Shown: positions 42,572-51,899, counted from the stretch's first letter. The stretch: 64,000 nucleotides of DNA from Deltaproteobacteria bacterium (GCA_029261815.1 JAJDAQ010000098.1:95781-159780); one strand, 5' to 3'. Program-made: numbers and translations. The notes: a model not told the origin generated them from the sequence alone.

Positions 42572-43020
42572 TGATGAACCGAATGCTCTTCCTGTTGACC
42601 GCAGGCCTCGCGGTCCTCTTGATCGGTTGCGGGAGCGGACCCTTCGGATTGATGTCGGGCGAAAGCCTCGACGGACCCGTCATGCCCGTGCCCGAGCAAT
42701 GGTCGTTCGAAAGCTCCACCACGGCGCAGCTCGAGACGAACCCCTCCATGCCGTACTCGGTCAATCTGAGCGCCACGCTGATCGATGGCCAGATCTACAT
42801 CAATGCCGGCGACACCGAGACGACGTGGGTCCAGAACATCGAGCGGGATTCGAACGTTCGGCTTCGCATCGACGGGAGCGTCTATGAGTTGCAGGCCCAA
42901 CGCGTAACCGACGTCGCAGAGATGAAGCGCTTTGGGGCCGCCTGGACATCCATGTCGAGTTTCATGCGGGACCCGTCTGAGTTCGAAGAAGCCTGGGTCT
43001 ACCGCTTGTCAGCTCGTTAG
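42571..43020 (+). CDS. small lipoprotein with split-barrel (PPOX-like) domain
   Basis: The 149-residue protein has a lipoprotein signal (LAVLLIGCGSG; lipobox Cys about residue 21). A small beta-rich domain follows with NLSATLIDGQIYINAG and WVQNIERDSNVRLRIDGSVYEL. This strand order resembles the pyridoxamine-phosphate-oxidase/deazaflavin split barrel, but no cofactor-binding residues can be confirmed. It is coupled to the DUF3500 gene and probably works with it in the periplasm. Its function is unknown. Confidence 0.6.
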   Translation: MMNRMLFLLTAGLAVLLIGCGSGPFGLMSGESLDGPVMPVPEQWSFESSTTAQLETNPSMPYSVNLSATLIDGQIYINAGDTETTWVQNIERDSNVRLRIDGSVYELQAQRVTDVAEMKRFGAAWTSMSSFMRDPSEFEEAWVYRLSAR

Positions 43021-43031
43021 GCGAAGTCCGC

Positions 43032-44114
43032 GTGCCCCAGACAGCGCCCTACATCTTCCATGGCCACGACGTCTCCTATTTCTCGGGGAAGGTCCGGCCC
43101 GCGTTCCCCCAGAAGAGCCTGTGGGTTCGTGAGATCATGCCGGACATTCGCGAGATCGTGCGCCAGACAGGCTTGAACTTCTTCCCCGCCGTCCAGACGC
43201 CGGACGGAGACTGGTGGCAAGACTCCAGCGACATCCTGGACCGCCTCGAAGCCGCCCACCCGGAGCCGCCGCTCTACCCCACGACGCCGGTCCAGCGGAT
43301 CGTGGCCTACCTCGTCGAGCTCTACGGAGATGAAACCGGCCTCCTGCCCGGGATGCACTACCGCTGGAGCTTCGAGGAGAGCATCGAAAAGGTCGGTGTC
43401 GATTTCTCGACACCGACCCGCAACCCCGATGGCGGCGTCAATTTCGCGCGAAAGATGGCGGCCTCGCGGGAGGGCCTTGGCGTCACCGAAGCATCGGTTC
43501 CCGCCATCGAGGCACACACGCGTGATCTACTCGAAGCCCTTTGCGCCCATTTTGAGGCGCACCGATACCTGCTCGGCGATTCCATGTCGCTGGCCGACTG
43601 CGGATTGATGGCTCCGTTGTACGGCCACCTCTACCGCGATGCGGTTCCGCGAAAGCTCCTCTACGAAACGGCATTCCAGGTGTGTTCGTGGATCGAGCGC
43701 ATGAACCGCCCACCGCTCGACCAAACCGGCTGGCTCGCCGACGACGCCTTGCCGGAGACGCTGCTCCCTGTGCTCCGTGTCATGGCCGACGGTGTCCCGA
43801 TGCTGCTCAGCAGTGTGGCCGCCATCGACGAATGGGCGGGTACGGAAGCCTCAGCGTCCGAGCCCCCGCCGCGAACGATCGGAATGCACCAAGCCGCCTT
43901 CCGGGGCGTAGAGGTCGCCACCGGAGCCCGACCCTACACGCTCTGGATGCTCCAGCGGCCACTCGATGCATTCCGCGCACTTCCCCGACCTGACCAGGAC
44001 ACGGTGCGCGCCGCACTCGACGGCACCGGTTGGAATGCGCTTCTCGAACTGGAACCCCTCCATCGCCTCGAGAAGGACGGCTTCGCGCTCGCCTGGGAAG
44101 GACCTCCGGCCTAA
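43032..44114 (+). CDS. glutathione S-transferase-like protein
   Basis: The 360-residue protein starts at GTG 43032. It has a thioredoxin-like N-terminal domain (DVSYFSGKVRPAFPQKSLWVREI, FPAVQTPDGDWWQDSSDILDRLEAAHP) and an all-helical C-terminal domain (HRYLLGDSMSLADCGLMAPLYGHLYRD). About 120 extra residues beyond a standard GST give a longer C-terminus. Enzymes of this family conjugate glutathione or dehalogenate. It is fourth in the LLM-DUF3500-lipoprotein operon, 11 bases after the previous stop. It overlaps the convergent amidohydrolase gene by four bases. Confidence 0.83.
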   Translation: MPQTAPYIFHGHDVSYFSGKVRPAFPQKSLWVREIMPDIREIVRQTGLNFFPAVQTPDGDWWQDSSDILDRLEAAHPEPPLYPTTPVQRIVAYLVELYGDETGLLPGMHYRWSFEESIEKVGVDFSTPTRNPDGGVNFARKMAASREGLGVTEASVPAIEAHTRDLLEALCAHFEAHRYLLGDSMSLADCGLMAPLYGHLYRDAVPRKLLYETAFQVCSWIERMNRPPLDQTGWLADDALPETLLPVLRVMADGVPMLLSSVAAIDEWAGTEASASEPPPRTIGMHQAAFRGVEVATGARPYTLWMLQRPLDAFRALPRPDQDTVRAALDGTGWNALLELEPLHRLEKDGFALAWEGPPA

Positions 44115-45802
44115 CAACCGCGGATCACGTGGCCAGACAGCGCACCCGTGTGCGCATTGTTCTCGATGACGACTTCGCCGTTGACGAGTGTGGCGACGTA
44201 TCCTTCCGAGTCGATGACGTAGCGCTCCGTGTCGGCCGGGAAGTCCTTCGCCAGGTAGGGCGTACCACTACCGAGTCGTGCCGGATCCCAGACCACGACA
44301 TCGGCCCATGCACCCGATCGCAGGAAGCCCCTGTCCTTCAGGCCGTGCACGGTCGCCGGCATCCCCGTGAGTTGCCACACGGCGCGTTCGAGCGACACCG
44401 GATCTGGCGTCCAGTCGGTGAGCAGCTTGGTGGTGTAGTCGCATCCCACGAATGAGGCGAGATGTGCACCTCCATCAGACGAGCCGGACATCACGATGTC
44501 GCTGTTCACAGCGGTCTGCATCACGTGGCGGATGAACTGCTGGGAAACTTCGTCGGTTCGCGCCTGCCACCAGTTGTCGAGGCCCTCGGCGAGAGAAACG
44601 TCCAGGAACGCGTCGATCGGACGCCCACCCATCTCGGCAGCGAGTTCGACCGGGCTCTTGCCCACCCATGACGCATGGGCCGGTTCGTTGACGCTCTCGA
44701 CTTCGATCCGATCCCAGGAAAGTTGAACGCCGCGGCGGGGATCATCCTCTTCCCACTCTGCCTGGAGACGATCGCGGACGGACGGATCGCGCAGCCGCTC
44801 GCTGCGTTCCGGCTCGGGGCGCGTCAACACCTCCCGCCACAGCGCCATCTCGTCGAACACGAACGTGTCCGACAGCTTCAGGTGCAAGCCGAGCGTGTTC
44901 GTACTGGCTTGCGGATGCAGGCGCACGCCTTGCTGGAACGCCTCGGTGCAGAAGTCGAGCGTGTTCTGCCAACTCATCGGATGCGTGGCGCTCGGCAGCA
45001 GGATGTTCAGCTCGATGGGTTTCCCGGACACGCGGTAGAGATCGAGCAGGAGTTGGCGGTCCTTGGCGTCATAGGCCTCGGCGAAGCTACGCGGAATGAT
45101 CTCGATGGCCCCGTGGTCGAACTCAGCGAGGACCGATGCCAACGCGAGGATCTCGGCCGCACTGGCGAAGTTCGACGGCACGCCGCGACCGTCGTCGCCG
45201 ACGTGAAGGTCGAGCTGCGACGTCGAGAACCCGATCGCGCCCTGCTTCATGGCCTCGCGCACGAGTACCTTCATCTGGGCGATCTCGTCGTCGGTCGCTT
45301 CGCGCTCACTGGCGTCATCACCCATTACCCAGCGACGGACAGCGCAGTGGCCCACATAACCGCCGGCGTTGACGCCAAGCCGGCCGTCGAGTCGATCCCA
45401 GAAGTCGGCGAAGCTCCCGCCCGCGAACTGGAAACCGGCCGCGAGCGCATCCTTCGACATTCCTTCGACCCGTGACAACATGGCCGCGAGCCATCCGACA
45501 TCTTCGGGCTTTGCGGGCGCAAGCGTGAAACCACAATTGCCGGTCAGGACGGTCGTGACCCCGTGCCAGCAGGACGGCGATGCAATCGGGTCCCAGTCGA
45601 GCTGCACGTCGTAGTGGGTGTGCACATCGATGAAACCAGGCGCGACGATGCAGCCATCCGCCTCCACGATGCGGTCGGCCGTCTCATCCACCCGGCCGAT
45701 CCGGGCGATCCGCCCATCCTTGACGGCCACGTCGGCCGAATACGCCGGCATCCCAGTACCATCTACTACACGCCCGCCGCGAATCACGATGTCGTAGGTC
45801 AC
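44111..45802 (-). CDS. N-acyl-D-amino-acid deacylase/D-aminoacylase-like amidohydrolase
   Basis: The 563-residue protein belongs to the urease-like amidohydrolases: the N-terminal beta domain IVIRGGRVVDGTGMPAYSADVAVKDGRIARIG, then APGFIDVHTHYD with the metal-binding His pair. The family Cys occurs in LTGNCGF and the catalytic Asp in MSGSSDGGAHLASF. The length suits the D-aminoacylase group, which hydrolyses N-acyl-D-amino acids or cyclic amides. The gene stands alone and is convergent with the GST-like gene. The true substrate in a catabolic island could be a cyclic amide rather than a D-amino acid. Confidence 0.87.
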   Translation of the reverse strand: MTYDIVIRGGRVVDGTGMPAYSADVAVKDGRIARIGRVDETADRIVEADGCIVAPGFIDVHTHYDVQLDWDPIASPSCWHGVTTVLTGNCGFTLAPAKPEDVGWLAAMLSRVEGMSKDALAAGFQFAGGSFADFWDRLDGRLGVNAGGYVGHCAVRRWVMGDDASEREATDDEIAQMKVLVREAMKQGAIGFSTSQLDLHVGDDGRGVPSNFASAAEILALASVLAEFDHGAIEIIPRSFAEAYDAKDRQLLLDLYRVSGKPIELNILLPSATHPMSWQNTLDFCTEAFQQGVRLHPQASTNTLGLHLKLSDTFVFDEMALWREVLTRPEPERSERLRDPSVRDRLQAEWEEDDPRRGVQLSWDRIEVESVNEPAHASWVGKSPVELAAEMGGRPIDAFLDVSLAEGLDNWWQARTDEVSQQFIRHVMQTAVNSDIVMSGSSDGGAHLASFVGCDYTTKLLTDWTPDPVSLERAVWQLTGMPATVHGLKDRGFLRSGAWADVVVWDPARLGSGTPYLAKDFPADTERYVIDSEGYVATLVNGEVVIENNAHTGALSGHVIRGC

Positions 45803-45965
45803 GAATCCCTCCAGCGCCGCCGCCTGGCGGGCATCGAGAACCTAGTTCGTGACGCGGCGGCCTGCTCGGTCGCGTCCATCCCGGCGCTTCCAGCCGGAAG
45901 ACCACGGATCCATCGTGACACCCGCGACGCCGACATCCCGGCCACTCGCTTGGTATTGTCGGAGA

Positions 45966-46262
45966 ATGGTCGCTGACGAGATGCGGAAGAAGCTCGAAGT
46001 CGAAATCGCCACCGTGACCTGGCAACAGCTTCGTCCGCACGCGGCAGTCGATCGCCTGTTCCTGGTCGGTGCGGACCCCGGCCTCCTCGAAGCCGGGGTC
46101 GCGTTCGCGACCGACGACACCGCCCAGGTCGCCAAGTGGATCGAAGAGGGACACGTCGCACGACCGAGTGATTCGCAGCGCGCTCAGTGGGAAGAAACTG
46201 GCGAGGGCTTTCGCTTCCTGATCCTCTCGCCCTTTGTCCTCGCCGAAGTGGTCGGATCGTGA
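45966..46262 (+). CDS. DUF2288-family protein
   Basis: Starting at ATG 45966 gives 98 residues (a second ATG lies at 45981). The ORF-track entry begins 39 codons upstream with low-complexity sequence. The conserved DUF2288 pattern is clear: WQQLRPHAAVDRLFLVGADPGLLEAGVAFATDD and FLILSPFVLAEVVG. The function of this small family is unknown. Its TGA overlaps the GTG of the haloalkane dehalogenase gene in a GTGA junction, so the two are translationally linked. Confidence 0.75.
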   Translation: MVADEMRKKLEVEIATVTWQQLRPHAAVDRLFLVGADPGLLEAGVAFATDDTAQVAKWIEEGHVARPSDSQRAQWEETGEGFRFLILSPFVLAEVVGS

Positions 46263-47254
46263 CGACGCCCCTGGGTGGCCCCGACGCGCCGCAGGTGGTG
46301 CGCACCGACGAAGCGCGATTCGCCAATCTCCCCGGCTACCCGTTCGAGTCCTGCTACGCCGATGTCGGCAACCCCTACGGTCCCGAAGCGCTTCAGATGC
46401 ACTACATCGACGAAGGTCCTCGAGATGCGCCGCCCGTCCTGATGGTTCACGGGGAACCAACATGGTCCTACGTCTATCGAAAGCTCATCCCCGTCTTCGC
46501 GGCCGCGGGGCTCCGTGCGATCGCGGTGGACCAGATCGGCTTCGGACGCTCCGACAAGCTGACGCGTCCCGCGCACTACACGTTCGCTCATCACGTCCGG
46601 TGGTTGGGCGCGCTGATCCATGCCCTTGATCTGCGTGAGATCACGCTGGTCTGCCAGGATTGGGGCGGCCCCGTCGGCATGGGCGCCCTGGCCGCTGCAC
46701 CGGACCGCTTTGCACGAGTCGTGGCCGGCAACACGATGCTCCATACCGCCGAACCTTCCCTCGAAGGGCGGATCGAATGGGCCGCGCACGCCAGCGGCGA
46801 TGCGAATGCGACCGTGGCCACCGCGCTGCTCGATTGGATGCACGTGTCGCACCGGAGCCTCGACTTCGAAGCCAGCCCTTCCGTTGCCTTCGCGACGGCG
46901 CGCGCCGTCGCACCCGAGGTGCTTGCGGCATATGACGCGCCCTTCCCCTCGGAGTGGCACAAAGCCGGCATGCGCCACTTCCCGGCCCTGATCCCCGTGA
47001 CGCCGACCGACCCCGGCGCCGAGATCAATCGTCAGACATGGGAAGCCCTCTCCCGGTTCGATCGCCCCTTCTTGACGCTATTCGGTGATCGCGACCCGCC
47101 GACACGCGGCTGGGACGCCATCTTTCGAGAACGCGTACCCGGGGCCGCCGGGCAACCGCATCAGACGCTCGAGAACGCGGGACATTTCTGGCAAGAAGAC
47201 TGCGGAGAAGAAGCCGCGCGAATTATCGTCGAGTGGATTCAATCGACATCCTAG
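46259..47254 (+). CDS. haloalkane dehalogenase-like alpha/beta hydrolase (HLD-I type), second copy
   Basis: I use the GTG at 46259, overlapping the DUF2288 stop, giving 331 residues. The protein has HGEPTWSYVYRKLIPVF, the nucleophile elbow VCQDWGGPVGM with Asp and halide-binding Trp, GDRDPPTRGWD for the acid and NAGHFWQEDCGEEAARII for the base His. It resembles the DhlA-like protein at 23476 in the N-terminal half but has a distinct cap domain (EPSLEGRIEWAAHAS). Substrate range should therefore differ. The AhpD-like gene follows seven bases later. Confidence 0.85.
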   Translation: MTTPLGGPDAPQVVRTDEARFANLPGYPFESCYADVGNPYGPEALQMHYIDEGPRDAPPVLMVHGEPTWSYVYRKLIPVFAAAGLRAIAVDQIGFGRSDKLTRPAHYTFAHHVRWLGALIHALDLREITLVCQDWGGPVGMGALAAAPDRFARVVAGNTMLHTAEPSLEGRIEWAAHASGDANATVATALLDWMHVSHRSLDFEASPSVAFATARAVAPEVLAAYDAPFPSEWHKAGMRHFPALIPVTPTDPGAEINRQTWEALSRFDRPFLTLFGDRDPPTRGWDAIFRERVPGAAGQPHQTLENAGHFWQEDCGEEAARIIVEWIQSTS

Positions 47255-47261
47255 GAGCTCC

Positions 47262-47849
47262 ATGCCTCACATCGAACCGCTATCCCGCGATGACCTGCCG
47301 CAGTACGCGGACCAGTTCGCGCTCGTCGAAGCCGCAATGGGATTCATTCCGACAAGCATGCTGACCATGGCGCGCATTCCCGCCCTGTTCGAGGGCTTCT
47401 CGAGCCTCGCCTTCGCCGTGAACTCGCTGGGCGAGATCGATCGCGAACTCTTCCAGCTTGTGGCCCATGTCGCGAGCCGGGCGGCCGGCTGTCAGTACTG
47501 CCAGGCCCATACGGCCGCGGCTGCATCGCATCTCGGCACCGCAGCGGAAAAACTCGAAGCCGTCTGGGAGTTCGAGACAGATGACCGCTTCAATGCCGCC
47601 GAGCGTTCGGCACTCCGTTTGGCGCGGGATGCGGCACAGGTCCCCAACCTCACGACGAGGGCGCACTTCGACGAACTCGCCGAGCATTTCACGGAGAAAC
47701 AGATCCTCCATATCGTCGCCTGCATCAGTTTGTTCGGGTACCTGAATCGCTGGAACGATACGATGGCGACGGCACTCGAAGACGAGCCCCGTGAGTTCGC
47801 CGAAGCCCATCTCGCTTCACAGGGCTGGGCCGCAGGGAAGCACGGTTAG
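47262..47849 (+). CDS. carboxymuconolactone decarboxylase/AhpD-like protein
   Basis: The ATG at 47262, after AGGAGCTCC, gives 195 residues; the ORF-track entry begins inside the dehalogenase gene. The helical fold shows the AhpD active-site motif CQYCQAHT (CxxC plus His) and LRLARDAAQVP. AhpD-type proteins relay thiol electrons or act as peroxidases; CMD relatives decarboxylate lactones. The dehalogenase is seven bases upstream, so they are co-transcribed and the pair may handle the same compound or its oxidative by-products. Confidence 0.83.
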   Translation: MPHIEPLSRDDLPQYADQFALVEAAMGFIPTSMLTMARIPALFEGFSSLAFAVNSLGEIDRELFQLVAHVASRAAGCQYCQAHTAAAASHLGTAAEKLEAVWEFETDDRFNAAERSALRLARDAAQVPNLTTRAHFDELAEHFTEKQILHIVACISLFGYLNRWNDTMATALEDEPREFAEAHLASQGWAAGKHG

Positions 47850-48883
47850 GCGAAGTACTCCGCCGAGGTCGCGGCCGCCACGAGATTCTCGCGAAGCTGG
47901 CCAACGTCCTGGATATCCGCATTGACGACGTCCAGGCCGTGTTCGAGCACGAAGGCGTAACTCTTCTGGAACGCCGACAGATCGGCTGCGGCCAGCTTCC
48001 CGGCGTAGTGATCGTCGAAGGCACCCGCGTTTCCCCAACTCAGGAACTTGCGTCCCTTGAGGTACCGGCCGGCCTTCATCCCAACGAGTCCGATTCCCGC
48101 CGCGCGTGCGCGATCGAGCACGGGTCTTAGCTCGGTCATCGGCGGAGACTCCGGCAGGAGGCCCTTGCTGTCCCAGTCGTACCAGCCGGCCGGGGTAATC
48201 GCGATCATCGCAAGGTCGAAGCGCCCGCTCGCAGTCGCCGCCTCCAGTACGGCCTGGGCGTTGCGGTGTGTACTCAAGCCGAGGTTCTGGACCTTGCCCG
48301 CTTGCTTGGCCCGCTGGAACGTTTCCCAGATCTCGTCGCTGGTGACCAGCTTCGGGTTGTGCGAAGCCATCAAGTAGTAGGCGTCGAGCCTCTCCACACC
48401 GAGTTCCTTGAGGCTCGCGTCCATCGCCGCCTGCCATCCGGCAGCCCCCTGCTTCGCTTGGGCCACCGTCACGTCGTCGTTGGGTTCCAGTTCGACAGGG
48501 ACCTGGGCCTTGGAGATCAGGAAGATCTCGTCTCGGTGGCGCTTCGCGAACGGACCCAGGTTCTCTTCCGCATTCCGGTAGTAGCCGCGGAAGCCGACGT
48601 CGAAGGTGTTGATTCCGGCCTCGAAGGCCTGCTCGAGCAGCTCATCTTTGGCCCAGAGGGCGAGCGACGCGCCGCAGCCAAAGACGAGACGGCTCGACTG
48701 GTGGCCGGTTCGCCCCAGCGACCGGTACGACATCGTCGGCACCTCGCCGAGCCGCTCTGGCGTCGCTTCGGCCGCCGCACGGCCCGGACGAAGGAGCTGG
48801 TTCGCGGTCGCCCCGGCCACGGCCAGGTACTGGAGAAAGCGGCGCCGGGTCGGACCGGCGGTCGAGTCAGATCGTTCGCTCAT
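47846..48883 (-). CDS. Tat-exported aldo/keto reductase-like protein
   Basis: The 345-residue protein starts with a twin-arginine signal (TRRRFLQYLAVAGATANQLL) and continues with an aldo/keto reductase barrel: MSYRSLGRTGHQSSRLVFGCG, NTFDVGFRGYYRN and FLISKAQVP. Asp, Tyr and Lys of the tetrad can be placed. The strand expected to end in the catalytic His reads DAYYLMASHNP, so that His is absent or displaced. An exported NAD(P)H enzyme is odd because the cofactor is not free in the periplasm, unless it is bound before export. The substrate is unknown. Confidence 0.78.
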   Translation of the reverse strand: MSERSDSTAGPTRRRFLQYLAVAGATANQLLRPGRAAAEATPERLGEVPTMSYRSLGRTGHQSSRLVFGCGASLALWAKDELLEQAFEAGINTFDVGFRGYYRNAEENLGPFAKRHRDEIFLISKAQVPVELEPNDDVTVAQAKQGAAGWQAAMDASLKELGVERLDAYYLMASHNPKLVTSDEIWETFQRAKQAGKVQNLGLSTHRNAQAVLEAATASGRFDLAMIAITPAGWYDWDSKGLLPESPPMTELRPVLDRARAAGIGLVGMKAGRYLKGRKFLSWGNAGAFDDHYAGKLAAADLSAFQKSYAFVLEHGLDVVNADIQDVGQLRENLVAAATSAEYFA

Positions 48884-48950
48884 GAGACCTCCTCGGCCAT
48901 GCGACTGCGGCCGGTTCGGAGAGCCTAGACGAGTTCGCGACTGACCTCCC

Positions 48951-49400
48951 CTAGGCGTCCCGGCGAACCGGATCGCGACTCACCTCGACGATGCGCTCGG
49001 CCGGCACCCGCAGCTCCCGCAGCAGGTAGACCGCAAAGTCAGACGCATAGCCCTGCTCGGCGATCGCCACCTCCATGCACGCGAGCCAGGCATCCCGTTC
49101 TTCCGGGCCGACCGGGAGGTGCTCGTGCGCGTGCGGGATCCGTATCGCGCCGTACTTCTCGTTGTACAGTTTGGGTCCGTTCATCCAGCCGCACAGGAAT
49201 CGCGCGAGCTTGTCGCGCGACACCGACAGGTCCTTCGGATGCATGCGCAGGATGCGCTGCGCGTCCGGGCGCTCGGCCATGATCCGGTAGAACGCATCGA
49301 CCAGCTTCGTGATGCCCGGCCGCTCTCCAGCCGCACGGTATGAGGCGTCACCGACGCCGTACGCGGCCGGCGCCCGGCCCTGTCCATCTTCGATCTCCAC
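48951..49400 (-). CDS. group II truncated haemoglobin-like protein
   Basis: The start is probably GTG 49400, preceded by AAGGGGGA; the ORF-track extension upstream looks non-coding. This gives 149 residues with TrHb features: a helix RPGITKLVDAFYRIMAERP, proximal region ILRMHPKDLSVSRDKLARFLCGWMNGPKLYNEKYG, then RIPHAHEHLPVGPEERDAWLACM. The proximal His lies in the HAHEHLP segment. Such globins bind O2, NO or CO and often detoxify reactive nitrogen. The gene is on the same strand as the Tat aldo/keto reductase, 67 bases upstream of it. Confidence 0.85.
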   Translation of the reverse strand: MEIEDGQGRAPAAYGVGDASYRAAGERPGITKLVDAFYRIMAERPDAQRILRMHPKDLSVSRDKLARFLCGWMNGPKLYNEKYGAIRIPHAHEHLPVGPEERDAWLACMEVAIAEQGYASDFAVYLLRELRVPAERIVEVSRDPVRRDA

Positions 49401-49663
49401 GCGTCCCCCTTGCGATGGGGATGCTAGCCCTTGCGCTTCTCGACGAGGAGAAAGCGGCGTGAAATGCTTTGCCATCGGGTGCGCCGAATTGCGCCCGCTT
49501 TCGAGCCGCCGTCCAGGCCGTCGAATGCGCACCGGGATCGAGCGCACTGAACTGCCGTCAGCGGACGCCGAGGAGACCGACTCCGTTCTCGGCGAGCCGA
49601 TGGCGACGTACCGGGGGCGGATCCCCGGCCGGCGGGATGCGTGAATCTCCATAGAATGGTGGG

Positions 49664-51865
49664 ATGCGACACCTCGCGCTCGCCCTGCTCAGCCTGGTCC
49701 TTCTTCAGCCTGGGAATGCCTGGGCCCAGGAACCGGATGGACCCCGAATCGGCCTCGTGCTCTCCGGCGGCGGCGCCCGCGGAATCGCCCACGTCGGCGT
49801 CCTGAAAGTCCTCGAAGAGCTCCAGATTCCGGTCCACTTCGTCACCGGGACCAGCATGGGCGCGGTCATCGGCTCGCTCTACGCCGCCGGCTACTCACCA
49901 GCCGAGTTGGAAGAGATCATCACGACCACGGATTGGCCCGATGCCTTCGAAGACAACACCGCTCGCCGGGACCTCTCCTTCCGACGCAAGGAAGACGACC
50001 TCAACTTCCTGACCTCGGCCAGGTTCGGAATTCAAGAGGGCGGGATCGCGATTCCGGCTGGCTTCATCCAAGGACAGAAGCTCAACCTGCTCCTTCGTCG
50101 GTTGCTCATCCGAACCGCGGGCCTCGAGAGCTTCGACGCGCTCCACCTCCCGTTCCGCGCCGTTTCGACCGACCTCGTGGATGGCAGCGAGGTCGTCCAC
50201 GCGAAGGGGGACGTCGCGACCTCGGTTCGCGCCAGCATGTCGATTCCGGGCGTTTTCCAACCCGTTGCAGTCGACGGTCGCCTTCTCGTCGACGGGATGT
50301 TGGTGAACAACCTTCCGATCGGGCTCGCGCTCGATCTCGGCGCTGACGTCATCATCGCCGTGGATGTCGGAACGCCCCTGCGTCCGCTGGGCGAACTGAA
50401 CGACGCGGTCGCCGTTGCCGACCAGGTACTCACGATCGCGACCGACCGGATGGCCGAGATCCAGCGCCAAAAGCTACGGGACGGCGACATCCTCTTGACA
50501 CCGTCGCTCGCCGAGATCGGCGCGGCCGACTTCGAACGCGGCAGTGAGATCATTCCGATCGGCGAAGCCGCTGCGCGCGACGTCGCTTCTCGCCTGTCTC
50601 GTTTCGCTGTCTCCGGAGCGACGTGGGACGCTCATCTTGCACGCCAGCGACACGGTGCAGAGGAGCCCCTCGTCATCGATCGGGTCGAATTCGTCAATGA
50701 TTCGACCGTGAGTGATGACCTCATCTTGTCCCAGATCGAGGAACAGGCGGGGAAGCCTCTCGAGATCGCTCAGTTGGAAGAAGATATCGCGGCGATCCAC
50801 GGCAGCGGCACCTTCCAGCGGGTCGACTATGCCGTGCACCAGGACCGCGGCGAGACCGTCCTCCGCGTCGAAGCCCACCAGAAATCATGGGGGCCCCAAT
50901 ATCTACGCATCGGTCTGAACCTCGAAGAGAACTTCGACAACACCAGCATCTACAACCTGGCGTTGAACTACACGATCAATCCGGTCAACTCGCGGGGTGG
51001 CGAATGGCGCAACGAACTCCAGATCGGGAACACGATTCGCGTGTTTTCCGAGTTCTGGCAGCCGCTCGATCGAGAGAGCCGCTGGTTCGTCGCGCCTGGC
51101 ATCTCGTTCTCCCGAACGACGGTCGCGTTGTACGAGGGCGACGACCGCACCGGGGAATTCTCGCTCCGACGAACGGAGCTGGGGCTCGACGTCGGTCGAC
51201 AGCTTTCCAACTGGGGAGAGATTCGCGCCGGCATCCGCTGGCAGGACGGACGCGCGGGACCCCTGGTCGGTGCCCGAACGTTTCAAGGGACGGAAGTCGA
51301 CGGGGGCGGCTTCTTCCTTCGCCTGGCCGCGGACACCCTCGATGCCGCGGACTATCCGACCGAGGGGGTGTTCGCGCGAGCGACACTCGCAGCACTTCGC
51401 GACTCGCTCGGCTCAGGGGCGGACTCGGAACTCATCCAGCTCCAGGTTGCCTCCGCCCACAGCTTCGGCCACCAGACGATTGTCCTCTCGGTCAGTGGCG
51501 TGACGCAGTTCGGCGACGGGATCGATCGCATCGAAAACGTGTCGCGCATCGGAGGATTCCTCAACCTCTCGGGACTCGACCGCGGACAACTCTCCGGTGC
51601 GCATTCCATCGTGGCTCGGGCGTTGACCTACCGGCAGCTCGCGGACTTCGGCGTTCTGAACTTCCGCTTTCCGGTGTATCTCGGCGCCTCGATCGAACTG
51701 GGAAATGTCTGGTCGAGCCGGCGTGAGATCTCTGTCGGCTCAGCGATCCTCGCCGGCAGCGTGTTTCTCGGGTGGCGCACGCCGCTGGGTCCCCTCTACG
51801 TCGGTTACGGCGTCGCCGAAGGCGGACAGGACTCGGCCTACCTCTTCCTCGGGAGAACGTTCTAG
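49664..51865 (+). CDS. PlpD-like patatin phospholipase autotransporter (type Vd secretion)
   Basis: The 733-residue protein has a signal peptide (ALALLSLVLLQPGNAWA). A patatin domain at about 27-230 shows the oxyanion motif SGGGARGIAHVG, the GTSMG nucleophile elbow and the catalytic Asp in VDGMLVNNLP. A POTRA-like domain lies around 345-415. A 16-strand-type outer-membrane barrel ends in the aromatic C-terminus YLFLGRTF. The length and order match PlpD of Pseudomonas, the type Vd prototype. It would display a phospholipase A on or outside the cell surface. This is one of the few clear envelope enzymes in the window. Confidence 0.93.
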   Translation: MRHLALALLSLVLLQPGNAWAQEPDGPRIGLVLSGGGARGIAHVGVLKVLEELQIPVHFVTGTSMGAVIGSLYAAGYSPAELEEIITTTDWPDAFEDNTARRDLSFRRKEDDLNFLTSARFGIQEGGIAIPAGFIQGQKLNLLLRRLLIRTAGLESFDALHLPFRAVSTDLVDGSEVVHAKGDVATSVRASMSIPGVFQPVAVDGRLLVDGMLVNNLPIGLALDLGADVIIAVDVGTPLRPLGELNDAVAVADQVLTIATDRMAEIQRQKLRDGDILLTPSLAEIGAADFERGSEIIPIGEAAARDVASRLSRFAVSGATWDAHLARQRHGAEEPLVIDRVEFVNDSTVSDDLILSQIEEQAGKPLEIAQLEEDIAAIHGSGTFQRVDYAVHQDRGETVLRVEAHQKSWGPQYLRIGLNLEENFDNTSIYNLALNYTINPVNSRGGEWRNELQIGNTIRVFSEFWQPLDRESRWFVAPGISFSRTTVALYEGDDRTGEFSLRRTELGLDVGRQLSNWGEIRAGIRWQDGRAGPLVGARTFQGTEVDGGGFFLRLAADTLDAADYPTEGVFARATLAALRDSLGSGADSELIQLQVASAHSFGHQTIVLSVSGVTQFGDGIDRIENVSRIGGFLNLSGLDRGQLSGAHSIVARALTYRQLADFGVLNFRFPVYLGASIELGNVWSSRREISVGSAILAGSVFLGWRTPLGPLYVGYGVAEGGQDSAYLFLGRTF

Positions 51866-51899
51866 CGCCGGGCGGCCGCCGTCCCTTAGGATCCGTGGG

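Noticed and set aside
49401-49663. possible small gene or RNA in the gap before the PlpD-like gene
   Set aside because: Short overlapping ORFs on both strands lack ribosome sites and motifs, and I see no convincing RNA structure.
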